Shown one piece after another: positions 1-8,584 of a DNA stretch of 64,000 bases (position 1 is the first letter of the stretch; every line of letters begins with the position of its first letter). The stretch is from positions 3,534,001-3,598,000 of the forward strand of contig NZ_CP117167.1 in the NCBI RefSeq assembly GCF_028596025.1, in the 5' to 3' direction. The DNA is from Mucilaginibacter jinjuensis (GTDB lineage: Bacteria > Bacteroidota > Bacteroidia > Sphingobacteriales > Sphingobacteriaceae). The notes beneath the pieces were generated by a model that made no database searches, was not told the origin of the DNA, and was given only the letters and a program-made list of their open reading frames with translations. The position numbers and the translations under genes were made by a program.

Positions 1-210
1 GCGGATAAAGGACCGGGTATTTTGCCGGAAAAAATCCCTCACCTGTTTGATCGTTATTATCGTGCCGACCATAGCGGCACCCAATTCTCGGGCCTTGGCC
101 TTGGCCTGTACATCAGCGCCGAAATTATTAAACGCCACGGCGGCGAAATTGGCGTAGATAGTAAACTGGGTGTAGGCAGTACATTCTGGTTTACACTTCC
201 TGTTCAATAA
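1..210 (+). CDS. Sensor histidine kinase, C-terminal fragment
   Basis: This is the last 69 codons of a gene that begins before the window. The frame is open from base 1 and ends in TAA at 208-210. It reads DKGPGI (the G1 box of a HATPase_c domain), then HLFDRYYRAD (F box), then GLGLGLYIS (G2 box), then VGSTFWFTLP, the standard end of a histidine-kinase ATP-binding domain. The product would autophosphorylate a His residue lying upstream, outside the window. Nothing follows the kinase domain, so no fused receiver is present at the C-terminus. The signal sensed cannot be inferred. A strong terminator follows directly. Confidence 0.9.
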   Translation, partial: ADKGPGILPEKIPHLFDRYYRADHSGTQFSGLGLGLYISAEIIKRHGGEIGVDSKLGVGSTFWFTLPVQ

Positions 211-232
211 ATACAATCAGCATTTCATTAAA

Positions 233-274
233 CAAAAAAAAGCCGTCACATTAATTGAGACGGCTTTTTTTATT
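233..274. terminator. Bidirectional intrinsic terminator
   Basis: An A-run leads into GCCGTC (242-247), an 11-nt loop and GACGGC (259-264), followed by a T-run. With the A/T flanks the stem extends further. It serves the kinase gene on the plus strand and the convergent lipoprotein gene on the minus strand. Confidence 0.85.
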
Positions 275-288
275 GAAAATATCTTCGC

Positions 289-852
289 TTAGTTGGTTAC
301 CGTTTTGTAAGTATAAGGCAAGCTGGTTAACTGCCCGGTTGCTATTTGTGCAATACTGATAGATACAAAGTTGCCGTTGTTATCGTAAACCGTGTTGGTA
401 GAAATAAAGTTAAAAGTACCCGTCAGGGTTTTCTTCACCGTATCAATTGATGCAATGATGATTTGCTGAGAACCATCTTTAGTGGTGCCAAATGGTGTGT
501 ATACATATTTACCGCCTACGTTTTGCAGTGTGCTATAGTTAAATGTTGCATTTGATGTATACGTGCCTATCGGGAAATTAACACCGGCAGGTGAATTGGT
601 ATTTGTAATAGCCATAGTAACCTGTTTTTGCGCATGTGTTGCACTGCAGGTTAGTACCCTTGTTTTTGTTGTTGGGTTATAAGTTACAACGGCGCTCAGC
701 GTATCGCTGGGTGCCCATAAAGTTCCGTCTAAATAAGCCTGAAAAGGTGAGATAGGCGCAGTAGTTGTAGTGGATGCTGTAACGCCGTCTTTTTTACAGC
801 TTTGTATCAGGAATGCACAAAAAACAAGTAGAAGGGTATATTTTATTTTCAT
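289..852 (-). CDS. Small secreted lipoprotein, DUF6252-like
   Basis: The 187-residue product opens with a lipoprotein signal peptide (MKIKYTLLLVFCAFLIQSC) whose lipobox Cys is followed by KKDG, typical of Bacteroidota surface or periplasmic lipoproteins. The rest is a Thr-rich beta-type domain of about 150 residues with FQAYLDGTLW near its start and a repeated strand pattern (VTMAITN, GTYTSNATFNY, IIIASIDTVKKTLTGTFNF). This resembles the DUF6252 family as I remember it. The function is unknown and no catalytic residues are apparent. It appears to be transcribed alone and ends at the shared terminator at 233-274. The lipoprotein call is secure; the family call is tentative. Confidence 0.75.
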   Translation of the reverse strand: MKIKYTLLLVFCAFLIQSCKKDGVTASTTTTAPISPFQAYLDGTLWAPSDTLSAVVTYNPTTKTRVLTCSATHAQKQVTMAITNTNSPAGVNFPIGTYTSNATFNYSTLQNVGGKYVYTPFGTTKDGSQQIIIASIDTVKKTLTGTFNFISTNTVYDNNGNFVSISIAQIATGQLTSLPYTYKTVTN

Positions 853-1042
853 CTGTGAAATTTAGCCCAAATTAAGATCATTTATTGTTTAAAATATATG
901 ATTTCACACATTTTAACATTTGACCGTGTTTGAACCTTTTTTTACTGGGGTTTTACTACCCCTCTAAACGTACTTTTAAACAATATTGTATGCCGCAAAA
1001 ATAATAAATATTGTTTCTGTTTAGGGATGATTGCAATAATAA

Positions 1043-2146
1043 TTAAGGCAATTTAACTTTATAAACGCGGAACGGATATTCAACCTTATCCTGCCCGCCA
1101 TTATACTTAGGCAATCGGTTCACCTGCGAACAGCTAAAGTACAGATAACCATCGTTTCCAATACCAAATGAGTCGGGCCAGATCAGTCTTTCGTCCTTTA
1201 CCAGGAAATGTACTTTACCATCGGGCGTAACATATTGTATGGCATGGTCGGGCGAATCACTGAGGTAAATATTGCCTTTTACATCGGCTATCATACCGTG
1301 GCACACGCCCGTTTCGGCCACCATTTCTACTTTGGATGATAGATCAGCATCGGTAAGTGATGGATTAGCAAGATCTGTTGTGAGGATCCTATACAACTTG
1401 GTTTGGTTAATGGCCCTAAAGTAGAAGTATTTGTTATCCTTGGTTAAAGCGATGCCGTTAACGTTTGAGGTAAATGGCTTACCGTTATCATCAACCACAT
1501 CCTTACCATCCAGATGCAATTTAAAACCCGGCACAACCGAGGTCGACTTATCGTTTTGGAGTACTACCCTGCTTTTGCCGCTCTTCAAGTCCAGTACCAC
1601 AATGGCGTGCAAACCAGGATCTGATAAATAAGCCAGTTGCTTACTGTTATCAATACACATATCGTTGAGCGCGCTTTTATCTTTCGGCAGATCATCAAAA
1701 GTGTAGATATGCTTTACTTTATTAGCATCCAGATCAATCTGGATCAGTTTAAACTGCCCCTGTGCAGGCGCACCCTTATCATTACCAAAAACAGACGATG
1801 CCCCTGCCGGAGCGGAGTCTAACACCCACAGGTAATTTTGATCATCTGCGTATAGGTCCTGTACGTTTACAAAATGGTTTTCGGGCTTATCGGTTACAAA
1901 TTTATTCCATTCGGCATTTGGGAAAGGTACACGCTCGCCATTCACTATTTCGGTGAGCCCATAAACATAAGGTTCGCGGTGTGGAAAGGAAACAAATAAC
2001 CGGTTACTACTAGGCGCAACCGTAACCCCAATAGGCTGATTCTTTCCGAAAGAAATAACCTCAATTAAATCGGCACTATGTTGCTGGGCATGGGTTAAAG
2101 TTATTGCAGCCATTATACAAGCAGTAATCAGTAGTCGCTTTATCAT
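1043..2146 (-). CDS. Major royal jelly / yellow family secreted protein
   Basis: The product has 367 residues with a cleavable signal peptide ending near THAQQ. Phrases typical of the bacterial MRJP/yellow family are GVTVAPSSNRLFVSFP, LWVLDSAPAG, LNDMCIDNSKQLAYLSDPG, GMIADVKGNIYLSDSPDHAI and WPDSFGIGNDGYLYFSCSQV. These are blades of a six-bladed propeller related to SMP-30/lactonase folds. The bacterial members have no settled reaction; propeller enzymes acting on lactones or small carbonyl compounds are the nearest guess. The protein should be periplasmic or secreted. The gene stands alone, with a palindromic element upstream at 2257-2332. Confidence 0.85.
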   Translation of the reverse strand: MIKRLLITACIMAAITLTHAQQHSADLIEVISFGKNQPIGVTVAPSSNRLFVSFPHREPYVYGLTEIVNGERVPFPNAEWNKFVTDKPENHFVNVQDLYADDQNYLWVLDSAPAGASSVFGNDKGAPAQGQFKLIQIDLDANKVKHIYTFDDLPKDKSALNDMCIDNSKQLAYLSDPGLHAIVVLDLKSGKSRVVLQNDKSTSVVPGFKLHLDGKDVVDDNGKPFTSNVNGIALTKDNKYFYFRAINQTKLYRILTTDLANPSLTDADLSSKVEMVAETGVCHGMIADVKGNIYLSDSPDHAIQYVTPDGKVHFLVKDERLIWPDSFGIGNDGYLYFSCSQVNRLPKYNGGQDKVEYPFRVYKVKLP

Positions 2147-2256
2147 TATTCAAATTCTGTAGTATTTATAATACTCACAAACTAAAAATAAGTTTGGGCT
2201 TTTTGATTACCGTTAAGTCTGACCGGACTAAGTTTTACCAATAAATTAAAAACTTT

Positions 2257-2332
2257 GTCATTTCGACGATAGGAGAAATCTTGTATAGCTTGCCTTTTAA
2301 GAGCATAAGATTTCTCCTATCGTCGAAATGAC
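2257..2332. repeat. Perfect 26-bp inverted repeat, GTCATTTCGA family
   Basis: The arms are 2257-2282 and 2307-2332, identical as reverse complements over 26 bp, with a 24-nt loop. The outer end reads GTCATTTCGACGATAGGAGA. A longer, imperfect member with the same termini (GTCATTTCGA ... CGAAATGAC) lies at 9432-9579. It looks like a dispersed REP/MITE-like palindrome sitting between two minus-strand genes. Confidence 0.85.
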
Positions 2333-2395
2333 AGACATAAATAAAGGAAACTGATTTACCTGCTATTTTGAATAACAATTTGATCAAGTTCTGCC

Positions 2396-2671
2396 TTACG
2401 CCAATCCCCTAATCCCATCAGCCCTGTTCACCATGATCTTCACTTTTTTGCTGATATGCATAGTGGCATTGATAGCAGCTTCGAGCACGGCATTGGGGTT
2501 AACCTCGCCTATCCAGTTATAGTAACCAACAGGCAGCTCATGTATAGGGCTGCGCGATGTAAGCTGGATGGTTTTGCCGAAGCCTGCTGCCTTCATCAGG
2601 TTATCAATTTTGTGATAGATGTTTTCTTCTTTCGATCCCAGAATTTCTACCCGGGTGGTATACATGGCCAT
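2396..2671 (-). CDS. Small hypothetical protein
   Basis: This is a 91-residue product with no signal peptide or membrane segment. It mixes charged and hydrophobic residues (TTRVEILGSKEENIYHKIDNLMKAAGF, then ELPVGYYNWIGEV, then a helical AVLEAAINATMHISKKVKIMVNR), consistent with a small soluble alpha/beta fold. I do not recognise the family. The start could be the first ATG or the third codon, also ATG. It has about 100 bp of spacer before the TonB-type receptor gene upstream on the same strand, so co-transcription is possible but not shown. Coding status rests on length, composition and tidy spacing. Confidence 0.6.
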   Translation of the reverse strand: MAMYTTRVEILGSKEENIYHKIDNLMKAAGFGKTIQLTSRSPIHELPVGYYNWIGEVNPNAVLEAAINATMHISKKVKIMVNRADGIRGLA

Positions 2672-2770
2672 TTGATCTGCGTTTTAAGATTTAGTGCTTA
2701 AAATTAAGATTCGGCCACCGCTTACCGGGTAGTGATTTCACGGTATTTCAAGGGGTAAAATTCACTTTAT

Positions 2771-5212
2771 TTAGTTCTTTACCCTGTTTTGTTCGCTCTC
2801 TGCACCGTTAGCGTTATGCTTCCGCTGGTCAGAGATGGCCTTACCGAAACGATAACTCAGTGATACAACTGCAGTACGGCTATCGCTTACGTTATGGTAA
2901 TCAGCGTGGGTATTGGCCAGGTTATTAATAACACCGCTGTTTACCATGGTTTTGAAAATATCATTCACCACCAGTTTAAGCGAAGTGCTACCCGAGAGTT
3001 TCTTAGATAAGCCTGTATTAACCCTTCCCCTTTGCCCTACTATAAATTGAGCCGAAGTAACCTTGCTTTGGTACATGCCATCAACCTGCCAGGTCCAGTC
3101 GTTCTTGAATTTAAACTGCATTACCGGTTTTAAGAAGCAAAATGTGCCTTTGGTATCCAGCGTGCCGGTATAAAAATCGCTGATGGTGTGGATATTGATG
3201 AGGCTTGCGTACATATTAAAGTTAAACCATTTATAAGGATCGAACGTGGCGTTAACAGAAATACCCTTATTAATGGTAGTACCAATATTACCGGGGCGAC
3301 TGTAATAAATACCGTCCACAATTTCAATGGTTTCGTTTACATCATCGTGTGTTTTGCTGTAATCCAGACTGGTGGTAATGTTTTTATAGGTATGGGTTAT
3401 TTCAATCTCGTTGGTGTATGAAGGTTTCAGGAAAGGGTTACCAGCGTAATAGGTAAATTTATCCAGTGGCGCAATAAAGGGGTTCAGATCTTCGTAATAC
3501 GGACGGTCAATCCTGCGGCCATAGTTTAAGCCGATAGTTTGTTTACCCGCGCTATCAATTTTGTACTGGAAATAAAAGGTAGGGAAAAAGCCACCGTAGT
3601 TGCGTTTAAAGGTCGAGTCCGGCTTTTGCACATTACCTAACTGGTTACCATCTGAAACAGTATTCTCAAACCGTAAGCCCGCCTGGATAGAAACCCGTTT
3701 AAAATCCTTGCTGGCGTTGATATAACCCGCATTGATGGTTTCTTTATAAATAAAATGGTTGGTTTTGCCGTAATCTGGTGTGGTTACATCATTAACGGTA
3801 TAAAAGTAATCGGCTACATTATCTGTTTTGGTATAGCTGGTTTTACCACCAACTGAGAGCTTAATCCCATCATTCAACGGGTGCGTATAATCTGCCTTGG
3901 CCGAGTAAATGTGGATATTAGCAGGTAGCGTACCGGTTAGCATATCATTATCGGCCAGCGTACCATCGGGCAGGTAACTGTAGTTGTTAAAAGTTTGGTT
4001 ATTGTTGGTGTTATAGGTTAAGTAATCTACATCTGCTGTTAGCTCGTGGCCTTTTTTATCGTACTCGTGGCGATAGTTTAGGTTGATACCACCGTTTTTA
4101 AAGGTACGGTCTTGCGCGTTATGGGCAATAATGGTTGAATCGAGCACGTTCTGGGCATCCATAAACTTACTGCTGTTTAGCACACGCTCAGTACCTGGGT
4201 TAATCAACCCGGTAAGGCCGATACCCAGCGTGGTTTTGTCTGAAGCATAATAATCTAATCCAATCTTACTATTATAGCTCTGCGATTTACGGCGGATAAA
4301 GGAGTTTTGCAGGAAATTGGTAACCGGCTGATCGTTATCATCCACAAAGTGGCGGTTAATATCCAGATCGTTATAATTATTGCTGGTACTGAGGCTAAGG
4401 TTACCAAACAGGTTAAACTTGTTATCGCGGTAGTTGAAGTTAAAGCTATCGTTAGTTTTGGCATAGTGCCCCTGCGAATAACTGAGGTTTACCCCACCAT
4501 TAAAGCCTTTAGCCTTACCCCTTTTTGTACGGATATTAATCACCCCGCCATTACCCGCAGCATCATATTTGGCAGGTGGATTGGTCATCAATTCAACCTG
4601 ATCTATACTTGATGATGGCAGGGATTTGAGATAATTTTCCAGATCGATACCGGAAAGATACGTCGGTTTACCATCAATAAAGATCTTCACATTACCTTTG
4701 CCTTGCAGGCTGATGGCGCCATTCTCATCAACTATAACGCCCGGCGATTTTTCCAGAACATCAATAGCTGTTCCACCTGCGTTGCTGATTAAGGCATCGG
4801 GATTAACAATTGTGCGGTCAATCAAATGCTCTACCAACGGTTTTTGGCTGCTGATGGTTACTTCCTTTAAAGTGGTACCACTTTGCTGTAAGATAATGGC
4901 GGGGATAGTTATATCCTTTTGACTTAGCTTAATCACTTCACTTTTATATCTCTGATAGCCCATCATGGTTACTGAAAGCTTGTAATCACCCTGCTTCACA
5001 TTCTCAAACTGATAAACACCTGATTGATTAGCCAAGGCCGTTTTAACCAGTACAGAATCGGCAGCACGTAAAAGGTATACGGTAGCCCCATCCATTGATT
5101 TGCCGTCGCTCCCATTAACCTGACCGCTTATTTTAAAACCCGTTTGGGCAAATGCAAAAGTTGAGGCAATAGTTATCCATGTGGCTATTAAAGCCGCAAT
5201 TTTTAGTCTCAT
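2771..5212 (-). CDS. TonB-dependent receptor, outer-membrane beta-barrel family
   Basis: The product has 813 residues. In order it shows a signal peptide (to about 23, ...FAFAQ), a carboxypeptidase-regulatory-like domain (about 25-115; DGATVYLLRAADSVLVKTAL, GYQRYKSEV), a plug domain (about 120-240; TAIDVLEKSPGV, NVKIFIDGKPTYLSG, KYDAAGNGGVINIRT) and a long aromatic-rich barrel of the OMP_b-brl_3 type. A polar tail of about 30 residues follows the last strand (LSYRFGKA), so the protein does not end in the usual aromatic residue. Such proteins import or bind unknown ligands with TonB energy. No SusD partner or anti-sigma gene lies next to it. The neighbour upstream on the same strand is the BlaR1/BlaI pair, about 100 bp away; whether BlaI controls it is unknown. 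Confidence 0.88.
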   Translation of the reverse strand: MRLKIAALIATWITIASTFAFAQTGFKISGQVNGSDGKSMDGATVYLLRAADSVLVKTALANQSGVYQFENVKQGDYKLSVTMMGYQRYKSEVIKLSQKDITIPAIILQQSGTTLKEVTISSQKPLVEHLIDRTIVNPDALISNAGGTAIDVLEKSPGVIVDENGAISLQGKGNVKIFIDGKPTYLSGIDLENYLKSLPSSSIDQVELMTNPPAKYDAAGNGGVINIRTKRGKAKGFNGGVNLSYSQGHYAKTNDSFNFNYRDNKFNLFGNLSLSTSNNYNDLDINRHFVDDNDQPVTNFLQNSFIRRKSQSYNSKIGLDYYASDKTTLGIGLTGLINPGTERVLNSSKFMDAQNVLDSTIIAHNAQDRTFKNGGINLNYRHEYDKKGHELTADVDYLTYNTNNNQTFNNYSYLPDGTLADNDMLTGTLPANIHIYSAKADYTHPLNDGIKLSVGGKTSYTKTDNVADYFYTVNDVTTPDYGKTNHFIYKETINAGYINASKDFKRVSIQAGLRFENTVSDGNQLGNVQKPDSTFKRNYGGFFPTFYFQYKIDSAGKQTIGLNYGRRIDRPYYEDLNPFIAPLDKFTYYAGNPFLKPSYTNEIEITHTYKNITTSLDYSKTHDDVNETIEIVDGIYYSRPGNIGTTINKGISVNATFDPYKWFNFNMYASLINIHTISDFYTGTLDTKGTFCFLKPVMQFKFKNDWTWQVDGMYQSKVTSAQFIVGQRGRVNTGLSKKLSGSTSLKLVVNDIFKTMVNSGVINNLANTHADYHNVSDSRTAVVSLSYRFGKAISDQRKHNANGAESEQNRVKN

Positions 5213-5316
5213 TGTATGGTATGTTTTTAAGGTTGTGTTATAGTCTATTGGTGAACTTTAAGGCATAGTTTTCCCTGTTCACCATTTCTGTGAATTAAAA
5301 ATCAGGCTTAAAATAT

Positions 5317-7131
5317 TTATTGGATTGTTGTTTCTGTATTATAGTTATACATCCACGACCAGCTTCCTTTTTTACCTTTATCAGGTGCCGGCACAAATGC
5401 TTTCTTGAACTTCAGGAAAACATCATCCGGCATCTTCTTGCCGTTCACGATAAATTCAGTGTCACTCAGTTTAAAAGATTCCAGGTCGCTATGCATTTGA
5501 ATAATGCCTTGCTTTACCAATTCTGCGGTAAGTTTATCCCTGTTGCTTTTCTCTCTATTGGCATCATAAGGTTTATAATCTGCCGCATCATACGGCTTGT
5601 ACGATTTTAGTCTGTCAGCATCATAACTAGCTTTTGAAGCAGTGTAAGCTTGCTGATCGGCCAGCCTGGTTTGTACTGCTGCTAATTTAATTTTGTGATT
5701 AGCATCCTGTATCTTTTGATTCGCATCATTAAGTTTAACCAGGGTTTGTGGATCGACTCCTACTTTCAAATCCAGTTTAACATTAATCGGAGTAATCGGG
5801 GTAATCGGATCAATAGGCCGTATGGGTTCTTTTATGGGTGTTATTTCATCAATTGGCTGTGGCGTTTTTGCTATATGTATGATCGTATCATTCTCCACAG
5901 GTATTACTCTTTCGGCTGTATCAGTTACGGGTTTAACCTCAGCTGCAACCGTTGTAACCGGTTTAATGGTGGCACTATCCGGTATTTCAGTCACAGTTTC
6001 TGATGTTACTTCTTGTTTAATTGATTTGCTTACATGAGTAATTACTTTGGCTGTGTTATCAACCAGTTTGTTTATTTTATCGGCGTTAGAGAAAGCAGTA
6101 GTCAATAATCCGGCTGTAACCAGGCATAGGGCCAGTAACGATTTCTCCATTACATTAAGCGACTGGTTATTATTAGATACCATGCGCTTTACCCTACCCA
6201 TTAAATGGTTTTTACGTCCGCTGAAAGCCATAGCGTAAGCCGGTGCCGAAAGCTGGTACTCCTGGCACGAAACCAGTGCCCTGATGTAGTTTACCTTGCT
6301 GCTGGTTTGTGCTACAGCAATATCATCGCAACAGTTCTCGCGTTCGGCTTTAATTAATGAGGAGATCCATAATACGGCCGGGTTAAAAAAGAAAACGATC
6401 TCCATTAAACTTACCAGCAGGTTCACCAAATAGTCGCGGCGGCGGATGTGCGCCAGTTCATGCACCAGTATGGCTTCAATTTCATCAGTAGATAAGGTGG
6501 TCATCAAGCCGACAGGAATGAGGATCAGCGGTTTCAGATGACCAATAACCATTGGCGCCTTGGCCATGCCCGATTCTGCAATATGGACAATTTGCTTAAT
6601 ACCCAGTCGTTGGGCTAACTCCTTCACCCGGGTTTCCCAGGCTTCATCCACAGCGAAAATGTTTCTGCGGCGCATATAATATAAACTATGCAAACCTGTA
6701 ATCAACTGTAAACAGCGTGCAAAAACAATCAGGAACCATACTAATACAATGGTATAAGAATGCTCATTTAAGTAGTTGAACAGTTTACTATCATTGATCA
6801 TTCTGATTTGAGGGAACACAGGGGTAGTAATTTTAATACGTACATCGGCCGCATTGTTATGCAATTGATGCGGTTTTATAAGCACTATTGTTCTATAAAC
6901 CTGCACTTCCTGCAGTTGATCTATTAAAGTATAAGTAACCGAACAGGCAAATAACACCAAAGAGGCGATCAGCAAATTATACCTGCGGGCCGGGCTCGAC
7001 CGTCTGGTGCAGATCACAATTAAACCCGCCACAGCAGCCAGTAACAAACCCTGCCATAGTGAATGCACCAATGTATTACATAATGCCTTAACTACATAAC
7101 CAGCTGTTTCCTTTACCATTGAAAGATCCAT
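5317..7131 (-). CDS. BlaR1-type M56 membrane metallopeptidase
   Basis: The 604-residue product has N-terminal membrane helices around residues 20-43, 50-70 and 125-150. A zinc-protease motif HELAH stands at 224-228, with a downstream ERENCCDD segment supplying the third ligand. A further membrane helix follows near 330 (LLALCLVTAGLL). This is the M56/BlaR1 sensor-protease architecture. The C-terminal 250 residues are periplasmic, with a Pro/Ile-rich stretch (PIRPIDPITPITPI), a charged Ala/Asp/Lys region likely to be coiled coil, and a final small domain (FIVNGKKMPDD). No penicillin-binding sensor domain is seen, so beta-lactam sensing is not supported. It is encoded 25 bp downstream of the BlaI repressor, which it presumably inactivates on a cell-envelope signal. 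Confidence 0.9.
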   Translation of the reverse strand: MDLSMVKETAGYVVKALCNTLVHSLWQGLLLAAVAGLIVICTRRSSPARRYNLLIASLVLFACSVTYTLIDQLQEVQVYRTIVLIKPHQLHNNAADVRIKITTPVFPQIRMINDSKLFNYLNEHSYTIVLVWFLIVFARCLQLITGLHSLYYMRRRNIFAVDEAWETRVKELAQRLGIKQIVHIAESGMAKAPMVIGHLKPLILIPVGLMTTLSTDEIEAILVHELAHIRRRDYLVNLLVSLMEIVFFFNPAVLWISSLIKAERENCCDDIAVAQTSSKVNYIRALVSCQEYQLSAPAYAMAFSGRKNHLMGRVKRMVSNNNQSLNVMEKSLLALCLVTAGLLTTAFSNADKINKLVDNTAKVITHVSKSIKQEVTSETVTEIPDSATIKPVTTVAAEVKPVTDTAERVIPVENDTIIHIAKTPQPIDEITPIKEPIRPIDPITPITPINVKLDLKVGVDPQTLVKLNDANQKIQDANHKIKLAAVQTRLADQQAYTASKASYDADRLKSYKPYDAADYKPYDANREKSNRDKLTAELVKQGIIQMHSDLESFKLSDTEFIVNGKKMPDDVFLKFKKAFVPAPDKGKKGSWSWMYNYNTETTIQ

Positions 7132-7156
7132 GATCGTATCTCTTTTAAATGATCAA

Positions 7157-7552
7157 TTATTCTTCTAGTTTTTTAAGCAGGTCTTTTATATCCTGCAATT
7201 CTTGTTGCGATGCCTTTTTGTTGCCCAACAGCTGCATTACCAGTTTACCTGCCGAACCTTTATACATCGAATCCACAAACTTATCCAGCAAATGGGCCTT
7301 GGTTTTCTGCTCCTCCTCTACCACGCTGTAAATATGTTTCATCTGGCTTTCGTCGCGTTTCAGGATGCCTTTGTCGGCCATAATCTGCATCAGCTTTAAG
7401 GTGGTCGTATAGTTTACATCCTTTTGTTTCAGCAGCTCATCGTTAACCGCACGTACGGTAGATGGGCCTAATTCCCATAACACCTGTAGTATTTCCAACT
7501 CCGATTTAGTAGGCTCTATTTGCTTGTTTTGTGCTTCCATATTTATCTCCAA
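7157..7552 (-). CDS. BlaI/MecI/CopY-family repressor
   Basis: The 131-residue product carries a winged helix in its first 80 residues (PTKSELEILQVLWELGPSTV, then NYTTTLKLMQIMADKGIL). A C-terminal dimerisation helix follows, with LLDKFVDSMYKGS. This matches the family in length and order. It should repress its own operon until cleaved through the partner M56 protease encoded next. The annotated start is MEINMEAQ; the internal Met at codon 5 is equally plausible. Upstream palindromes at 7571-7580 and 7591-7610 are candidate operators. Confidence 0.92.
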   Translation of the reverse strand: MEINMEAQNKQIEPTKSELEILQVLWELGPSTVRAVNDELLKQKDVNYTTTLKLMQIMADKGILKRDESQMKHIYSVVEEEQKTKAHLLDKFVDSMYKGSAGKLVMQLLGNKKASQQELQDIKDLLKKLEE

Positions 7553-7570
7553 ATCAAAGGTAGGAATATT

Positions 7571-7610
7571 TTCGTACGAAACAAATTTTAGGTAAGAAAC
7601 TTTTCTTACC
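7571..7610. promoter_or_regulatory. Candidate BlaI operator palindromes
   Basis: TTCGTACGAA (7571-7580) is a perfect 10-bp palindrome. GGTAAGAAACTTTTCTTACC (7591-7610) is a palindrome with one mismatched pair. Both lie 20-60 bp upstream of the blaI start, where autorepression sites are expected. They do not exactly match the classical TACA/TGTA BlaI box, so the assignment is inferred from position and symmetry. Confidence 0.45.
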
Positions 7611-7671
7611 TTTTGTAAAACCTACCTACAAGACGTTTAAAATTTTAAAATGTGACAATATTTATAGGAGA

Positions 7672-7838
7672 AATGACGAAAGACAATAGACGAAAGACAC
7701 AAAATGAGCGTCTTAAATTTATCGCTCAATTATTTGCGTTTATCTTTCAACCCTTACGTACTCTTTTTCTTTTTTATCCTTTCTCTTTTATCTTTTGTCC
7801 TTTCTCTTTTATCCTTCCTCCTTTACCCTTTTATTTGC
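7672..7838. repeat. Purine/pyrimidine-rich low-complexity element
   Basis: A purine-rich stretch (ATGACGAAAGACAATAGACG at 7673 onward) is followed after about 60 bp by a long pyrimidine tract built from TCCTTTCTCTTTTATC-type words. Similar words in opposite polarity flank the other side of the deoxyribonucleotidase gene (8388-8540). An in-frame ATG at 7704 would translate this tract into a Leu/Phe/Ser-rich leader, which I regard as non-native. Confidence 0.6.
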
Positions 7839-7841
7839 AGT

Positions 7842-8387
7842 ATGAGTATTGCAGACAAGAAAAAAACAATTGCTATAGATATGGACGGCGTTTTAGCCGA
7901 TGTAGAAACCCAATGGTTAAACTGGTACGAACGCGACTTCGGCATCAAGATGACCAAAGACCAGTTAGCCGGTAAAACCGAAGAAACTGCCTTTCCCGAA
8001 AAAGGTATGATGCGCAAATATGTTTTAACGCCGGGTTTTTTCTCCACGCTCCCACTTATGGAAGGCGCACAGGAAGCTATTAAAACACTATCAGAGAAAT
8101 TCGAAATCTATATCGTATCGGCAGCTATGGAATTCCCCTTAAGTTTGCCCGAAAAACTGGAATGGTTAAATACCCACTTCCCAGCCATTAGCTGGAAAAA
8201 CATTATATTTTGCGGCGATAAAAGCATTATCAATACCGATTACATGATTGATGACCACCTTAAAAACCTCGATAATTTTAAAGGCAAAACTATTATGTTC
8301 CATGCCTTCCATAATGTGAGCTACAACCACCACCAACGGGCCAATAACTGGCAAGAAGTAGTGGCGCTGTTAGCAGAAGAAAGATAA
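7842..8387 (+). CDS. 5'(3')-deoxyribonucleotidase, NT5C family
   Basis: The 181-residue product belongs to the HAD superfamily. Motif I is DMDGVLADVETQWLNWYERD, with the two catalytic Asp spaced DxD, close to the start. Motif II lies around YIVSAAMEFP, and motif IV lies in CGDKSIINTDYMIDDHLKNL. These and the length match the NT5C deoxyribonucleotidase family, which dephosphorylates deoxynucleoside monophosphates in the cytoplasm. I place the start at ATG 7842 (MSIADKKKTI). The upstream ATG at 7704 would add 46 residues translated from a pyrimidine-rich repeat. The gene is isolated between two low-complexity repeat tracts. Confidence 0.88.
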   Translation: MSIADKKKTIAIDMDGVLADVETQWLNWYERDFGIKMTKDQLAGKTEETAFPEKGMMRKYVLTPGFFSTLPLMEGAQEAIKTLSEKFEIYIVSAAMEFPLSLPEKLEWLNTHFPAISWKNIIFCGDKSIINTDYMIDDHLKNLDNFKGKTIMFHAFHNVSYNHHQRANNWQEVVALLAEER

Positions 8388-8540
8388 AGGACAAAAGAGT
8401 AAGGACGAAAAAAAGGATGAAGGACGAACATCTATACTATATCCTGTCCTTTATCATTTTTCTAAAAATCCTTGCTCTCTTAATCCTTACTCCTTTTGTC
8501 CTTTGTCCTTCTTCTAAAAATCCTTGCTCTCTTAATCACA
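8388..8540. repeat. Low-complexity inverted/direct repeat tract
   Basis: Just after the nucleotidase stop, AAGGACAAAAGAGTAAGGAC is followed by further GGACGAA words and then their pyrimidine complements (CCTTACTCCTTTTGTCCTTT). Inside it a 26-bp direct repeat beginning TTCTAAAAATCCTTGCTCTC occurs at 8460-8485 and 8512-8537, a 52-bp period. The whole could fold into a long imperfect hairpin. Confidence 0.7.
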
Positions 8541-8584
8541 TCTTCATATAACATACTCATATTTACATCACTTTATATGTTTAT

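Noticed and set aside
7704..7841. N-terminal extension of the deoxyribonucleotidase
   Set aside because: It translates a pyrimidine-rich repeat into Leu/Phe/Ser; the family begins right at MSIADKKKTIAIDMDG.
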